NCBI RefSeq assembly: GCF_003596405.1
Contig: NZ_QYUR01000008.1
Coordinates: 372,001 to 436,000 of the forward strand
Direction of reading: 5' to 3'
Length of the DNA: 64,000 bases
From: Pseudomonas cavernicola
GTDB taxonomy: Bacteria > Pseudomonadota > Gammaproteobacteria > Pseudomonadales > Pseudomonadaceae
The translations under genes and the position numbers were made by a program. Below are positions 43,964 to 53,970 of the stretch, piece by piece (the first letter of the stretch is position 1; each line of letters begins with the position of its first letter). Below the pieces are notes generated by a model, which searched no databases, was not told where the DNA came from, and worked only from the letters and a program-made list of their open reading frames with translations.

Positions 43964-44590
43964 GTGGATGTCAAACAGCTATTGGCCAATAACCGTTACT
44001 GGGCCGAGTCCCTGCGCGCCAGGGACCCCGAGTTCTTCGTCTGCCTGGCGCGCCAGCAGCGCCCGGAGTTTCTCTGGATCGGCTGTTCGGACAGCCGGGT
44101 GCCGGCCAACGAGGTGGTCGGCCTGATGCCGGGCGAGTTGTTCGTGCACCGCAACGTGGCCAACATGGTGGTGGCCACCGACATGAACTTCCTCTCGGTG
44201 CTGCAGTACGCCGTGGATGTGCTGCAGGTCAGGCAGGTGATCGTCTGCGGCCACTACGGCTGCGGCGGGGTGCGTGCGGCCCTGGGCCATGAGGAACTGG
44301 GCCTGATCGACAACTGGCTGCGCGCGCTGAAGGCGCTCTATCACCAGAATCTGGAGCGCTTCGCCGGCCTGGAGGCGGAGCAGCAGGTCAATCTGCTCTG
44401 CGAGCTGAACGTGCAGCGCCAGGTGCGCAACGTGTGCCACACCACCATCGTGCAGAACGCCTGGCGTCGCGGCCAGCCCCTGGTCGTACATGGCTGGATC
44501 TACGGTCTGCACGATGGCCTGGTCAAGGATTTGCAGGTCACGGTCGACAGTGCCGAGCAGCTCGATGCGAGCTTTCTCTATGACCAGTGA
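43964..44590 (+). CDS. Beta-class carbonic anhydrase
   Basis: 208 residues. Interconverts CO2 and bicarbonate. Zinc ligands are in FLWIGCSDSRVPANE (Cys, Asp) and VIVCGHYGCGGVRAALG (His, Cys). Length and ending (IYGLHDGLVKDLQVTVDSAE) match the Can-type enzymes. GTG 43964 was chosen for gagga 7 nt upstream; ATG 43922 would add 14 residues. It is convergent with narL and not obviously part of the nitrate regulon. Confidence 0.92.
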   Translation: MDVKQLLANNRYWAESLRARDPEFFVCLARQQRPEFLWIGCSDSRVPANEVVGLMPGELFVHRNVANMVVATDMNFLSVLQYAVDVLQVRQVIVCGHYGCGGVRAALGHEELGLIDNWLRALKALYHQNLERFAGLEAEQQVNLLCELNVQRQVRNVCHTTIVQNAWRRGQPLVVHGWIYGLHDGLVKDLQVTVDSAEQLDASFLYDQ

Positions 44591-44650
44591 GTGGCGCGGT
44601 TTACCCGTGCCGGGTTGTTTGCCGGCACGCAGCAGGCGCAGGACAGATGC

Positions 44651-45283
44651 TTAGCGCAGGTTTTCCATGGCCCAGACGGCGGCCTCGACCCGCGAGCGCA
44701 AGCCCAGTTTGTGCAGCAGGTTCTTCACATGCACCTTCACCGTGCCTTCGGTGATGCCCAGTTTGTTGCCGACCATCTTGTTGCTCAGGCCGCCGGCGAT
44801 CATCTTCAGCACCTGGCGTTCGCGCTCGGTGAGGTCAAGCGAGCTGGCACCCTGTGGCGAGCGCAGGGCCTGGGCCAGTACGGTGGTGAGTTCCGGGCTG
44901 ACCACCAGCCCGCCGCGCAGGGCTTCGCGCAGGCGTTCGATCAGGTGCTCCGGCTCCATGTCCTTGAGCAGGTAACCGTCGGCCCCGAAACGCATGGCGT
45001 CGCGCACGTCGCTTTCGGCATCGGATACGGTAAACAGCAGCACCTTGCCCTGATAGCCCTGCTCACGCAGGCGTTTGAGGGTCTCCACGCCATTGAGCTG
45101 CGGCATGTTGTTGTCCAGCAGGATCAGATCCGGTGCCAGCCGCTTCACCTGGGCGCAGGCTTCCTCGCCGTTATTGGCCTCGCCGACCACCAGCAGGTCG
45201 GCTTCCAGCTCGATCAACTGGCGGATGCCGCGGCGCATCATCGGATGGTCGTCGACCAGCAGCAGGGTATTGGGAGGGGTCAT
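44651..45283 (-). CDS. narL: Nitrate response regulator
   Basis: 210 residues. Receiver domain with Asp-Asp (LLLVDDHPMMRRG), phospho-acceptor Asp57 (DLILLDNNMPQLNGVETL) and LLKDM Lys; LuxR/GerE HTH at SLDLTERERQVLKMIAGGLS and EGTVKVHVKNLLHKLGLRSR. Overlaps narX by four bases. It should activate narK1K2GHJI and related genes on nitrate via heptamer sites such as 47186-47201. Confidence 0.94.
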   Translation of the reverse strand: MTPPNTLLLVDDHPMMRRGIRQLIELEADLLVVGEANNGEEACAQVKRLAPDLILLDNNMPQLNGVETLKRLREQGYQGKVLLFTVSDAESDVRDAMRFGADGYLLKDMEPEHLIERLREALRGGLVVSPELTTVLAQALRSPQGASSLDLTERERQVLKMIAGGLSNKMVGNKLGITEGTVKVHVKNLLHKLGLRSRVEAAVWAMENLR

Positions 45284-47082
45284 GAATGGGCCTCGTGATG
45301 CGGTTGACGGAGGAAATCTGGACAGAAGTGCAGGTGCACGCGCGTGCCGTGCGGCGGTCTGGGGCCGATGGCCAGCTGGCCGCCGAGGCTGCGCGCGCGC
45401 TCCTGCATGATGTTCAGACCGTGGTGCTGGCGCGTATCGAACCCCTGTTCTATGCCACGGCCGTCGTCGTCGATCAGCAGTTCGACCTCTTCGCCGCTCT
45501 GCCGCAGGTATACCCAGCTCTGGCTGGCCTGGGCATGGCGGGCGCAGTTGGACAAGGCCTCGCGGACGATCTGCAGGATGTGAATCTGTTCGGTAGCGGA
45601 CAGGACGAAGGCCAGCGGCTCGCAGTCCAGCAACACGCACATGCCGCCGCGCTCGGCGAACTCACGGGCGGTGTCGTCCAGCGCTTTGTCGAGGCCGCCT
45701 TCCTGGATCTGCAGGCGGAAGGTGGTGAGCAATTCGCGCAGCTGGCGATAGGCATTGTTCAGGCCGTCGCGCAGTTCGTCGCTGACCAGGATCAGCCGTT
45801 CGCCACTCTCGCCGCGACGGATCAGGGTCTGCAGGCGGCTGACCTGCAGTTTCATGTAGGACAGCGCCTGGGCCAGCGAATCGTGCAGTTCGCGGGCGAT
45901 GGTGGTGCGCTCGTCGAGCAGCAGCAGGCGGTTGTCCTGCTCGCGCTGGCGCTCCAGTGACAGTGCGGTGCCGATCAGGTTGGCCACCGCCTGGATCAGT
46001 TTGCTTTCCCAGGGGTGCGGCGCGTGGCCGTCGAGGTAGTGGGCGCGCAGTTCGCCCAGGGTGTTGCCCTGGGAGCTGATGGCGAGGGTGAGGTTGTGCG
46101 GCAGGTGGTGTCGGTCGCAGGTGGCGCAGTCGTTGCGCGCGCAGATTTCCCGCGACTCATTGCCGTGCAGCGCGATCAGGTGTTCGACCGGTTCGTTGGC
46201 GTCGCCCTTCAGGCACAGGCTCAGGCGCAGGCCGGGCAGGCGCTGCTGGAAGCTGTCGAGTAGCTCGTCCAGCCGTTCGGCGTTGGTCGGTTGGCTGGCG
46301 ATGTTGCGACTGGTCTGGTAGAGCAGTTCCAGCGCGGCGTTGCTCTGCGCCAGGTCTTGGGTCTTCTCCGTGACCCGTGATTCCAGGGTTCGGTGCGACT
46401 CCTCGATGGCGTCGGCCATGCTGTTGAAGCTCATGGCCATATGCCCCAGTTCGTCGGCGGAGCGGTATTCGATACGGGCATTCAGGTCACCGGCGCGAAA
46501 GCGCTCGGTGGCACCCACCAGCTCCTGCAGCGGGTTGATCACGCTGCTCTGCAGCTCGAACATACCAATCAGCAGGATGATTACGGTAAGCAGCAGGGCG
46601 GCACCCTGAATGCTCTGCTGCCAGCTCTGGCGCTTTTCGCTGAGCCTCTGCAGGCGCAGGACGAGGTGCTCCAACTGGCCGACGAAGGCTTGCGACTGCT
46701 GCTGGAAGGTGGCCTTGTCGCCGCGCTCAAGGGCCGGCTTCAGTTGCCCCTGCCACTGCCGCAGGATGCTCTGGAAGGCCTGCTGCTGGGGCGACTCGGG
46801 CTGGTCGCCGAGCAGGTGGTGCAGGGCGGTGCTGTCCAGGCGGCGCTGCATATCGTCGCGCAGGCGCTGGATCTGTTCGGTCGAGGCGTTGGCTTCCAGT
46901 TGCCAGTTGAGGCGATAGGTGGCCATGCGTAGCGACCCGGCGGTATTGATCGCCGCGGCATCGTCCTCGCTGACCCAGGCGATCAGCACGGCACTGAAGG
47001 CGCTGGAGAAAGCCAGGGTGGCGATCAGCACTACCGCGAGGCCGGCGCGGGCCGGCAGGGAGCTTTTCAACCAGTCCAGCAT
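45280..47082 (-). CDS. narX: Nitrate/nitrite sensor histidine kinase
   Basis: 600 residues. Two membrane helices (about 14-36 and 155-175) bracket a periplasmic domain with the nitrate-binding P-box AGSLRMATYRL (residues 48-58). HAMP, a central module with a Cys cluster (CARNDCATCDRHHLP) as in NarX/NarQ, and a HisKA_3 kinase (TTIARELHDSLAQALSYMKL) with an HATPase domain (LIDDDGRGIEQGFDTRQHHG) follow. ATG 47082 has GGAGGT upstream. Divergent from narK1. Confidence 0.94.
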   Translation of the reverse strand: MLDWLKSSLPARAGLAVVLIATLAFSSAFSAVLIAWVSEDDAAAINTAGSLRMATYRLNWQLEANASTEQIQRLRDDMQRRLDSTALHHLLGDQPESPQQQAFQSILRQWQGQLKPALERGDKATFQQQSQAFVGQLEHLVLRLQRLSEKRQSWQQSIQGAALLLTVIILLIGMFELQSSVINPLQELVGATERFRAGDLNARIEYRSADELGHMAMSFNSMADAIEESHRTLESRVTEKTQDLAQSNAALELLYQTSRNIASQPTNAERLDELLDSFQQRLPGLRLSLCLKGDANEPVEHLIALHGNESREICARNDCATCDRHHLPHNLTLAISSQGNTLGELRAHYLDGHAPHPWESKLIQAVANLIGTALSLERQREQDNRLLLLDERTTIARELHDSLAQALSYMKLQVSRLQTLIRRGESGERLILVSDELRDGLNNAYRQLRELLTTFRLQIQEGGLDKALDDTAREFAERGGMCVLLDCEPLAFVLSATEQIHILQIVREALSNCARHAQASQSWVYLRQSGEEVELLIDDDGRGIEQGFDTRQHHGLNIMQERARSLGGQLAIGPRPPHGTRVHLHFCPDFLRQPHHEAHS

Positions 47083-47185
47083 GACTACCTCCAAAGAGTT
47101 CCGGCGGGTGAACAGTCCTTCGCCCGGCACGTCGCTGTATGCGTAAGTGTATGATTAGTATGTAATTTATCTTAATAAACGATTC

Positions 47186-47201
47186 TACCTCTTTGGGGGT
47201 A
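47186..47201. promoter_or_regulatory. NarL 7-2-7 site between narX and narK1
   Basis: tacctctttgggggta is a pair of inverted heptamers (TACCTCT / TACCCCC) two bases apart, the NarL/NarP high-affinity arrangement. It is about 120 bp from the narK1 ATG, with AT-rich DNA between it and narX that could bind IHF. Confidence 0.7.
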
Positions 47202-47239
47202 GACGGGTATATCTTAGGAGCTTGTGCACAGGGCTCTCC

Positions 47240-47253
47240 TTGATCTGCGTCAA
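47240..47253 (+). promoter_or_regulatory. ANR/DNR box upstream of narK1
   Basis: ttgatctgcgtcaa is TTGAT-N4-GTCAA, one change from consensus, centred 67 bp before the narK1 ATG. Confidence 0.75.
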
Positions 47254-47313
47254 TAAAGGCCTGCCGCCGGCGGTTAGCCTGCCTCTGAACAAAACGTTCA
47301 AGGGCAGGCAGTC

Positions 47314-48582
47314 ATGACGAGTCGTAATGTGCAACAAGGATTGGTGCTGGGCATGAGCACTGCCGCGTTCACCATCTGCTTTATGGTGTGGATGATGTTC
47401 GCGGTGCTCGGGGTGCCGATCAAGGAACTGCTGCAGCTCAACGAAACCCAGTTCGGCCTGCTGGCCGCCACGCCGGTGCTCACCGGTTCGCTGGTGCGCC
47501 TGCCGCTGGGCATGCTCACCGACCGTTTCGGCGGTCGTATCGTCTTCTTCATTCTGATGCTGGTCTGCGTGCTGCCGATCTACCTGATCGGCGAGGCGAC
47601 CCGGTACTGGCAGTTCCTGCTGCTCGGCCTGTTCGTCGGCCTGGCCGGCGGCTCCTTTTCGGTGGGCATCGCCTATGTCGCCAAATGGTTCGACAAGGCG
47701 AACCAGGGGTTGGCCATGGGCATCTTCGGTGCGGGCAATGCCGGCTCGGCGCTGACCAAGTTCCTCGCCCCGGCGCTCATCGCCGCGGCCAGCTGGCAGA
47801 TGGTGCCCAAGGTCTACTCGGCGATCATGTTCGTCACCGCGCTGCTGTTCTGGTTCCTCACCTACGACAACCAATCATACCGGGTGCCGAGCAGCGTGTC
47901 GCTGGCCGAGCAACTGAAGGCCCTGAAAGACCCTCGCGTATGGCGCTACTGCCAGTACTACTCGATCGTCTTCGGCGGCTATGTGGCCCTGGCCCTGTGG
48001 ATGACCAAGTACTACGTGCAGGAATATGGCTTCAGCCTGCAGAGCGCGGCGCTGCTGGCCGCCTGCTTCTCTCTGCCGGGCGGCGTGCTGCGCGCCATCG
48101 GCGGCTGGATGTCGGACAAGTGGGGCGCGCACAGCGTGACCTGGTGGGTGATGTGGGTCAGCTGGATCTGCCTGTTCGTCCTGTCCTATCCGCAGACTGA
48201 CTTCACTGTGCACACCGTCGACGGCCCGCGCACCTTCCACATCGGACTCAACGTCTGGGTGTTCACCGCGCTGATGTTCGTCATGGGCATCGCCTTCGCC
48301 TTCGGCAAGGCCTCGGTGTTCAAGTACATCTCCAACGAGTTCCCCGAGCGCATGGGGGCGGTGTCCGGCATCGTCGGCCTGGCCGGCGGCCTGGGTGGCT
48401 TCGTGCTGCCGATCATGTTCGGCGCGCTGGTGGATCTGACGGGCGTGCGCAGCTCCTGTTTCATGCTGATGTACGGCGTGGTCTGGGTCTCCCTGATCTG
48501 GATGTATCTCAGTGAAGTTCGCAAAACCCCAGTCATGGGCCAGGGCTCTTCCGGCCCCATGACTTCCGCTTCCGACGCTTAA
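47314..48582 (+). CDS. narK1: Nitrate transporter NarK1
   Basis: 422 residues, 12 membrane helices, major facilitator superfamily. Nitrate-signature segments: GGSFSVGIAYVAKWFDKANQ (first) and GLAGGLGGFVLPIMFGAL (second), with the substrate Arg in MLTDRFGGRIVFF. NarK1-type proteins import nitrate by proton symport. First gene of the nar operon, 11 bp before narK2. Confidence 0.93.
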   Translation: MTSRNVQQGLVLGMSTAAFTICFMVWMMFAVLGVPIKELLQLNETQFGLLAATPVLTGSLVRLPLGMLTDRFGGRIVFFILMLVCVLPIYLIGEATRYWQFLLLGLFVGLAGGSFSVGIAYVAKWFDKANQGLAMGIFGAGNAGSALTKFLAPALIAAASWQMVPKVYSAIMFVTALLFWFLTYDNQSYRVPSSVSLAEQLKALKDPRVWRYCQYYSIVFGGYVALALWMTKYYVQEYGFSLQSAALLAACFSLPGGVLRAIGGWMSDKWGAHSVTWWVMWVSWICLFVLSYPQTDFTVHTVDGPRTFHIGLNVWVFTALMFVMGIAFAFGKASVFKYISNEFPERMGAVSGIVGLAGGLGGFVLPIMFGALVDLTGVRSSCFMLMYGVVWVSLIWMYLSEVRKTPVMGQGSSGPMTSASDA

Positions 48583-48593
48583 GGAGACAGAGC

Positions 48594-50009
48594 ATGTCCG
48601 CAACCAAGAACCCGGCCATGGGCCGGCCGCCACGGCAAGGGGCGGTCATTCAGGATTGGCGGCCTGAGGATCCGCATTTCTGGGGCAGTGCCGGCAAGGC
48701 CATCGCCACCCACAATCTGTGGATTTCCATCCCCGCGCTGTTCCTGGCCTTCGCCGTGTGGATGGTCTGGAGTACGGTGATCGTGCGCCTGAATGCCATC
48801 GGCTTCACCTTCAGCACCGATGAGCTGTTCTGGCTGGCGGCGCTGCCGGGGCTGTCCGGCGCTACCTTGCGCATCTTCTATTCGTTCATGGTGCCGATCT
48901 TCGGTGGCCGGCGCTGGACCGCACTGAGTACCGCCACCTTGTTGATCCCGGCGCTGTGGATGGGCTTCGCCGTGCAGAATCCGCAGACACCCTACAGCGT
49001 GTTCGTGATCATTGCCCTGCTGTGCGGCTTTGGCGGTGGCAACTTTGCATCGAGCATGTCCAACATCAGCTTCTTCTACCCGAAAGCCCAGCAAGGTACC
49101 GCCCTGGGGCTGAATGCCGGTCTGGGTAACCTGGGGGTGTCGGCCATGCAGTTCCTGGTGCCGCTGGTGATCGGCCTGGGCCTGTTCGGCGCGGTCGGCG
49201 GCAAACCGCAGGAACTGGCCGATGGCAGCCAGCTGTGGCTGCAGAATTCCGGTTTCGTCTGGGTGCCACTGATTGTCGCGGTGACCCTGGCAGCCTGGTT
49301 CGGCATGAATGACCTGGCCAGCGCCAAGGCCTCCTTCGCCGAGCAGGCGGTGATCTTCACGCGCAAGCACAATTGGCTGATGTGCTGGCTGTACCTGGCC
49401 ACCTTCGGTTCCTTCATCGGCTTCGCCGCGGCCTTCCCGCTGCTGATCAAGCATTCCTTTCCCGAGGTCAACGCCCTGCAGTTCGCCTTCCTCGGCCCGC
49501 TGGTCGGGGCCCTGATGCGCCCGTTGGGTGGTTGGGTGGCCGACAAGCTCGGTGGTGCGCGGGTCTCCCTGTGGAACTTCGTGTTGATGATCGCCGCAGT
49601 ATTCGGGGTGGTTGCTTTCCTGCCGAGCGAGGGTGACAGCGGCAATTTCTACGGCTTCCTGGCCATGTTCATGCTGCTGTTCGTCACCACCGGCATCGGC
49701 AACGGCTCCACCTTCCGCATGATCCCGGTGATCTTCCGCACCCTGCACGAGCGCCTCTGCGCCGGCCAGGGCGTGGCCGCTCAGGAACAGGCGACCAAGG
49801 CCGCCGGCAAGGAGTCGGCCGCGGTACTGGGCTTCAGCTCGGCGATCGGTGCCTTCGGTGCCTTCTTCATACCCAAGTCGTTTGGCAGCTCCATCGCCCT
49901 GACCGGCGGCCCGGAAGTCGCCCTGTACGTATTTGTCGGCTACTACGTCAGCTGCATTCTGGCGACCTGGTGGTGGTACTCGCGCAAGGGCGCAGAGACG
50001 CCCTGCTAA
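48594..50009 (+). CDS. narK2: Nitrate/nitrite antiporter NarK2
   Basis: 471 residues, 12 membrane helices. Motifs: GFGGGNFASSMSNISFFYPK, VGALMRPLGGWVADKLGGAR, TTGIGNGSTFRMIPVIF and an N-terminal cytoplasmic WRPEDPHFWGSAGKAIATHN. NarK2-type proteins exchange nitrate for nitrite. Similar in fold to NarK1 but of the other subgroup, giving a two-transporter set as in P. aeruginosa. Confidence 0.93.
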   Translation: MSATKNPAMGRPPRQGAVIQDWRPEDPHFWGSAGKAIATHNLWISIPALFLAFAVWMVWSTVIVRLNAIGFTFSTDELFWLAALPGLSGATLRIFYSFMVPIFGGRRWTALSTATLLIPALWMGFAVQNPQTPYSVFVIIALLCGFGGGNFASSMSNISFFYPKAQQGTALGLNAGLGNLGVSAMQFLVPLVIGLGLFGAVGGKPQELADGSQLWLQNSGFVWVPLIVAVTLAAWFGMNDLASAKASFAEQAVIFTRKHNWLMCWLYLATFGSFIGFAAAFPLLIKHSFPEVNALQFAFLGPLVGALMRPLGGWVADKLGGARVSLWNFVLMIAAVFGVVAFLPSEGDSGNFYGFLAMFMLLFVTTGIGNGSTFRMIPVIFRTLHERLCAGQGVAAQEQATKAAGKESAAVLGFSSAIGAFGAFFIPKSFGSSIALTGGPEVALYVFVGYYVSCILATWWWYSRKGAETPC

Positions 50010-50036
50010 GCCGAACCCCCGAACCCAAGAAATGAC

Positions 50037-50058
50037 GAGCGCAGGGCCGCCTGCGCTC
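50037..50058 (+). other. Stable hairpin between narK2 and narG
   Basis: gagcgcagg / cctgcgctc (9-bp perfect stem, loop gccg) in the 69-nt spacer, without a T-run. It could stabilise or process the operon mRNA so that narG is made at a level different from narK. Confidence 0.55.
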
Positions 50059-50078
50059 AGCCTGAGAGGAAGAAAAAA

Positions 50079-53000
50079 ATGAGCCACCTACTCGACCAGC
50101 TGCGTTTCTTCAATCGCAAGCAAGGTGAGTTCGCCGACGGTCATGGCGAGACCCGCAAGGAGTCGCGCGACTGGGAGAGCGTCTACCGCTCGCGCTGGCA
50201 GTACGACAAGATCGTGCGTTCCACCCACGGGGTGAACTGCACCGGGTCGTGCTCCTGGAAGATCTACGTGAAGAACGGCCTGATCACCTGGGAAACCCAG
50301 CAGACCGACTACCCGCGCACCCGCAACGACCTGCCCAACCACGAGCCGCGTGGCTGCCCGCGCGGTGCCAGCTACAGCTGGTACATCTACAGCGCCAACC
50401 GCCTGAAGTACCCGAAAATCCGCAAGCCGCTGCTCAAGCTGTGGCGTGAAGCGCGTCTGACCCTGTCGCCGGTGGACGCCTGGGCCAGTATCGTTTCCGA
50501 CCCGGTCAAGGCCGAGTCGTACAAGAGCAAGCGCGGCATGGGTGGCTTCGTTCGTTCCAGCTGGGACGAAGCCAATGAAATGATCGCCGCGGCCAACGTC
50601 TACACCGTCAAGCAATTCGGCCCGGATCGGGTGGTCGGCTTCTCGCCGATCCCGGCCATGTCCATGGTCAGCTACGCCGCCGGTGCGCGTTACCTGTCGC
50701 TGATCGGCGGTGCCTGCTTGAGCTTCTATGACTGGTACTGCGATTTGCCGCCGTCCTCGCCCCAGGTGTGGGGCGAGCAGACCGACGTGCCGGAATCGGC
50801 CGACTGGTACAACTCCAACTACATCATCGCCTGGGGTTCCAACGTTCCGCAGACCCGTACCCCGGATGCGCACTTCTTCACCGAGGTGCGTTACAAGGGC
50901 ACCAAGACCGTCTCCATCACCCCGGACTATTCCGAGGTGGCCAAGCTCACCGACCTCTGGCTGAACCCCAAGCAGGGCACCGATGCGGCCCTGGCGCAGG
51001 CGTTCAATCATGTGATTTTCAAGGAGTTCCACCTCGACCAGCCGAGCGCCTACTTCACCGATTACGTGCGTCGCTACACCGACTTCCCGATGCTGGTGCT
51101 GCTCAAGGAACACCAGGGCGCTACTCCCGAGCTGAACGGCTATCAACCGGATCGCTTCCTGCGCGCCTGGGATCTGCAGGACAACCTCGGCCAGGACAAC
51201 AACCCGGAATGGAAAAGCATCGCCCTGGACAGCGACAGCAATCAGCTGGTGTCGCCCCTGGGGTCGATCGGCTATCGCTGGGGCGAGAAGGGCAAGTGGA
51301 ACATCGAGGCACGCGAGGGCAGCGAAGGCCGTGAAGTCAACCTGCAGCTGAGCCTGATCGGCGGCGAAGTCGCCGAAGTGGCGTTCCCGTACTTCGGCGG
51401 TCAGACCCACGAGCACTTCCAGCATGTGGCCGGCGAAGCCGTGCAACTGCGCCGCGTACCGGTGCGCACCATCGAGCTGGCCGACGGCACGCAGGCCAAG
51501 GTCGCCACGGTGTTCGACCTGTCGGCGGCGAACCTGGCCATCGACCGCGGCCTGGGTGGCAGCAACGTCGCCAAGGACTACAACGACGCCAACGTACCGG
51601 GCACCCCGGCCTGGCAGGAGCAGATCACCGGGGTTTCGCGCGAGAAAGCCATCCAGATCGCCCGCGAGTTCGCCGACAACGCCGACAAGACCAAGGGTCG
51701 CTCGATGATCATCGTCGGTGCGGCGATGAACCACTGGTACCACATGGACATGAACTACCGTGGCCTGATCAACATGCTGATGTTGTGTGGCTGCGTGGGG
51801 CAGACCGGTGGTGGCTGGGCGCATTATGTCGGGCAGGAAAAACTGCGCCCGCAGTGCGGCTGGCTGCCACTGGCCTTCGGCCTGGACTGGAGCCCGGCCC
51901 CGCGGCAGATGAACGGCACCAGCTTCTTCTACGCCCACAGTTCACAGTGGCGCCACGAAAAAATGAGCATGCACGAAGTGCTCTCGCCTTTGGCCGACAA
52001 GGCGCAGTTCCCGGAACACGCGCTGGACTACAACATCCGCGCCGAACGTGGCGGCTGGTTGCCAAGTGCGCCACAGCTGAACCGTAACCCGTTGCAGATC
52101 ACTCGTGACGCCGCCGCTGCCGGCATGTCGCCGGTGGACTACGTGACCAAGTCCCTGCAGGACGGCAGCCTGCGTTTTGCCTGCGAGCAGCCGGACAGCC
52201 CGGAGAACTTCCCGCGCAACATGTTTATCTGGCGTTCCAACCTGTTGGGCAGCTCGGGCAAGGGCCACGAGTACATGCTTAAGTACCTGCTGGGCACCAA
52301 GAACGGGGTGATGAACGAGGACACTGGCAAGTCCCACGACTTCAAGCCGAGCGAGGTGGACTGGGAGGAAAACGCCGCCATCGGCAAGCTTGACCTGGTC
52401 ACCACCCTCGACTTCCGCATGTCCTCCACCTGCGTCTACTCCGACATCGTCCTGCCGACCGCCACCTGGTACGAGAAGGACGACATGAACACCTCGGACA
52501 TGCACCCGTTCATTCACCCGCTGTCGGCGGCCATCGACCCGGCGTGGGAATCGCGTTCGGACTGGGAAATCTACAAGGGCATCGCCAAGCGGTTCTCGGA
52601 AATGGCCAAGGGACACCTAGGCGTCGAACAGGATCTGGTCACCACCCCGCTGCTGCACGACACCCCCGGCGAGCTGGCCCAGCCGTTCGGCGGCAGTGAT
52701 TGGAAAACCGCCGGCGAGGTACCGATCCCGGGCAATAACTGCCCGAACATGCGGGTGGTCGAGCGCGACTACCCGAATATATACAAGAAGTTCAGCTCCC
52801 TCGGCCCACTGCTGGACAAGAACGGCAACGGCGGCAAGGGCATCAACTGGGACACCCAGCATGAGGTCGATTTCCTTGGCGAGCTGAACTACAAGGTGCG
52901 CGAGGAAGGCGTCAGCCAGGGCCGACCGAAGATCGACAGCGCCATCGACGCGGCCGAGGTGATTCTGTCCCTGGCCCCGGAAACCAACGGCCATGTGGCG

Positions 53001-53864
53001 GTCAAGGCCTGGGCCGCGCTGTCGGAATTCACCGGCCTGGATCACAGCCACCTGGCGCTGCCCAAGGAACACGAGGCGATCCGCTTTCGCGACATCCAGG
53101 CGCAGCCGCGCAAGATCATCTCCAGCCCGACCTGGTCGGGCCTGGAAGACGAGCACGTCAGCTACAACGCCGGCTACACCAACGTTCACGAGTACATCCC
53201 GTGGCGCACCCTCACCGGGCGCCAGCAGTTCTACCAGGATCACCCGTGGATGCAGGCCTTCGGCGAGCAGTTGATGAGCTACCGGCCGCCGATCAACACC
53301 CGCACCATCGATTACGTGAAGGGCAAGCGCCCCAACGGCAACCCGGAGATCGTCCTCAACTGGATCACCCCGCACCAGAAATGGGGCATCCACAGCACCT
53401 ACACCGACAACCTGATCATGCTCACCCTGAGCCGTGGCGGGCCGATCGTGTGGATGTCCGAGGTCGACGCGAAGAAGGCCGGCATCGAGGACAACGACTG
53501 GATCGAGTGCTTCAACGCCAACGGTGCGCTGGTCGCCCGTGCGGTGGTCAGTCAGCGCGTCAAGGAGGGCATGGTGATGATGTACCACGCCCAGGAACGC
53601 ATCGTGAACACGCCGGGTAGCGAGACCACCAAGACCCGCGGCGGCCACCACAACTCGGTGACCCGCGTGGTGCTCAAGCCTACCCACATGATCGGCGGCT
53701 ACGCGCAGCTGGCTTACGGCTTCAACTACTACGGCACCGTGGGTTGCAACCGCGACGAGTTCGTCGTGGTGCGCAAGATGGACAAGGTGGATTGGCTCGA
53801 TGGCACCGATGTCGGCGGCCTGGGCGGCGACGCCCTGCCACAACCCCTGCCACAAGACCTTTGA
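50079..53864 (+). CDS. narG: Respiratory nitrate reductase alpha subunit
   Basis: 1261 residues. Catalytic, cytoplasmic, bis-MGD subunit. FS0 cluster ligands: STHGVNCTGSCSWKIYV (His, Cys, Cys) and RGCPRGASYSW (Cys). The Mo-ligand Asp region is FYDWYCDLPPSSPQVWGEQ. The C-terminus has KTRGGHHNSVTRVVLKPTHM. Reduces nitrate to nitrite with quinol electrons via NarHI. Requires MobA-, MoaA-E- and MoeA-made cofactor, all encoded in this window. Confidence 0.97.
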   Translation: MSHLLDQLRFFNRKQGEFADGHGETRKESRDWESVYRSRWQYDKIVRSTHGVNCTGSCSWKIYVKNGLITWETQQTDYPRTRNDLPNHEPRGCPRGASYSWYIYSANRLKYPKIRKPLLKLWREARLTLSPVDAWASIVSDPVKAESYKSKRGMGGFVRSSWDEANEMIAAANVYTVKQFGPDRVVGFSPIPAMSMVSYAAGARYLSLIGGACLSFYDWYCDLPPSSPQVWGEQTDVPESADWYNSNYIIAWGSNVPQTRTPDAHFFTEVRYKGTKTVSITPDYSEVAKLTDLWLNPKQGTDAALAQAFNHVIFKEFHLDQPSAYFTDYVRRYTDFPMLVLLKEHQGATPELNGYQPDRFLRAWDLQDNLGQDNNPEWKSIALDSDSNQLVSPLGSIGYRWGEKGKWNIEAREGSEGREVNLQLSLIGGEVAEVAFPYFGGQTHEHFQHVAGEAVQLRRVPVRTIELADGTQAKVATVFDLSAANLAIDRGLGGSNVAKDYNDANVPGTPAWQEQITGVSREKAIQIAREFADNADKTKGRSMIIVGAAMNHWYHMDMNYRGLINMLMLCGCVGQTGGGWAHYVGQEKLRPQCGWLPLAFGLDWSPAPRQMNGTSFFYAHSSQWRHEKMSMHEVLSPLADKAQFPEHALDYNIRAERGGWLPSAPQLNRNPLQITRDAAAAGMSPVDYVTKSLQDGSLRFACEQPDSPENFPRNMFIWRSNLLGSSGKGHEYMLKYLLGTKNGVMNEDTGKSHDFKPSEVDWEENAAIGKLDLVTTLDFRMSSTCVYSDIVLPTATWYEKDDMNTSDMHPFIHPLSAAIDPAWESRSDWEIYKGIAKRFSEMAKGHLGVEQDLVTTPLLHDTPGELAQPFGGSDWKTAGEVPIPGNNCPNMRVVERDYPNIYKKFSSLGPLLDKNGNGGKGINWDTQHEVDFLGELNYKVREEGVSQGRPKIDSAIDAAEVILSLAPETNGHVAVKAWAALSEFTGLDHSHLALPKEHEAIRFRDIQAQPRKIISSPTWSGLEDEHVSYNAGYTNVHEYIPWRTLTGRQQFYQDHPWMQAFGEQLMSYRPPINTRTIDYVKGKRPNGNPEIVLNWITPHQKWGIHSTYTDNLIMLTLSRGGPIVWMSEVDAKKAGIEDNDWIECFNANGALVARAVVSQRVKEGMVMMYHAQERIVNTPGSETTKTRGGHHNSVTRVVLKPTHMIGGYAQLAYGFNYYGTVGCNRDEFVVVRKMDKVDWLDGTDVGGLGGDALPQPLPQDL

Positions 53865-53970
53865 GGATTGCTGCCATGAAGATTCGTTCACCAATGGCGA
53901 TAACGCAGGGTGCCTGCACCCTGCCATCTCACACGGTTCAGGTTGGGGTTCAGGTTGAGGAGTCGACACA
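53865..53970 (+). repeat. narG-narH spacer holding a decayed copy of the narH start
   Basis: atgaagattcgttcacca at 53876 nearly repeats the true narH start (atgaaaattcgttcacaa at 53971), each about 10 bp after a purine-rich stretch. Between them lie a gggtgc/gcaccc hairpin (about 53909-53924) and ggttcaggttg direct repeats. The first ATG opens a 32-codon frame (MKIRSPMAITQG...) ending in the narH start region. The spacer looks like a duplication plus small insertion. Confidence 0.6.

Noticed and set aside
50088..51938. 616-codon minus-strand frame opposite narG
   Set aside because: Shadow frame; narG motifs are complete on the plus strand.
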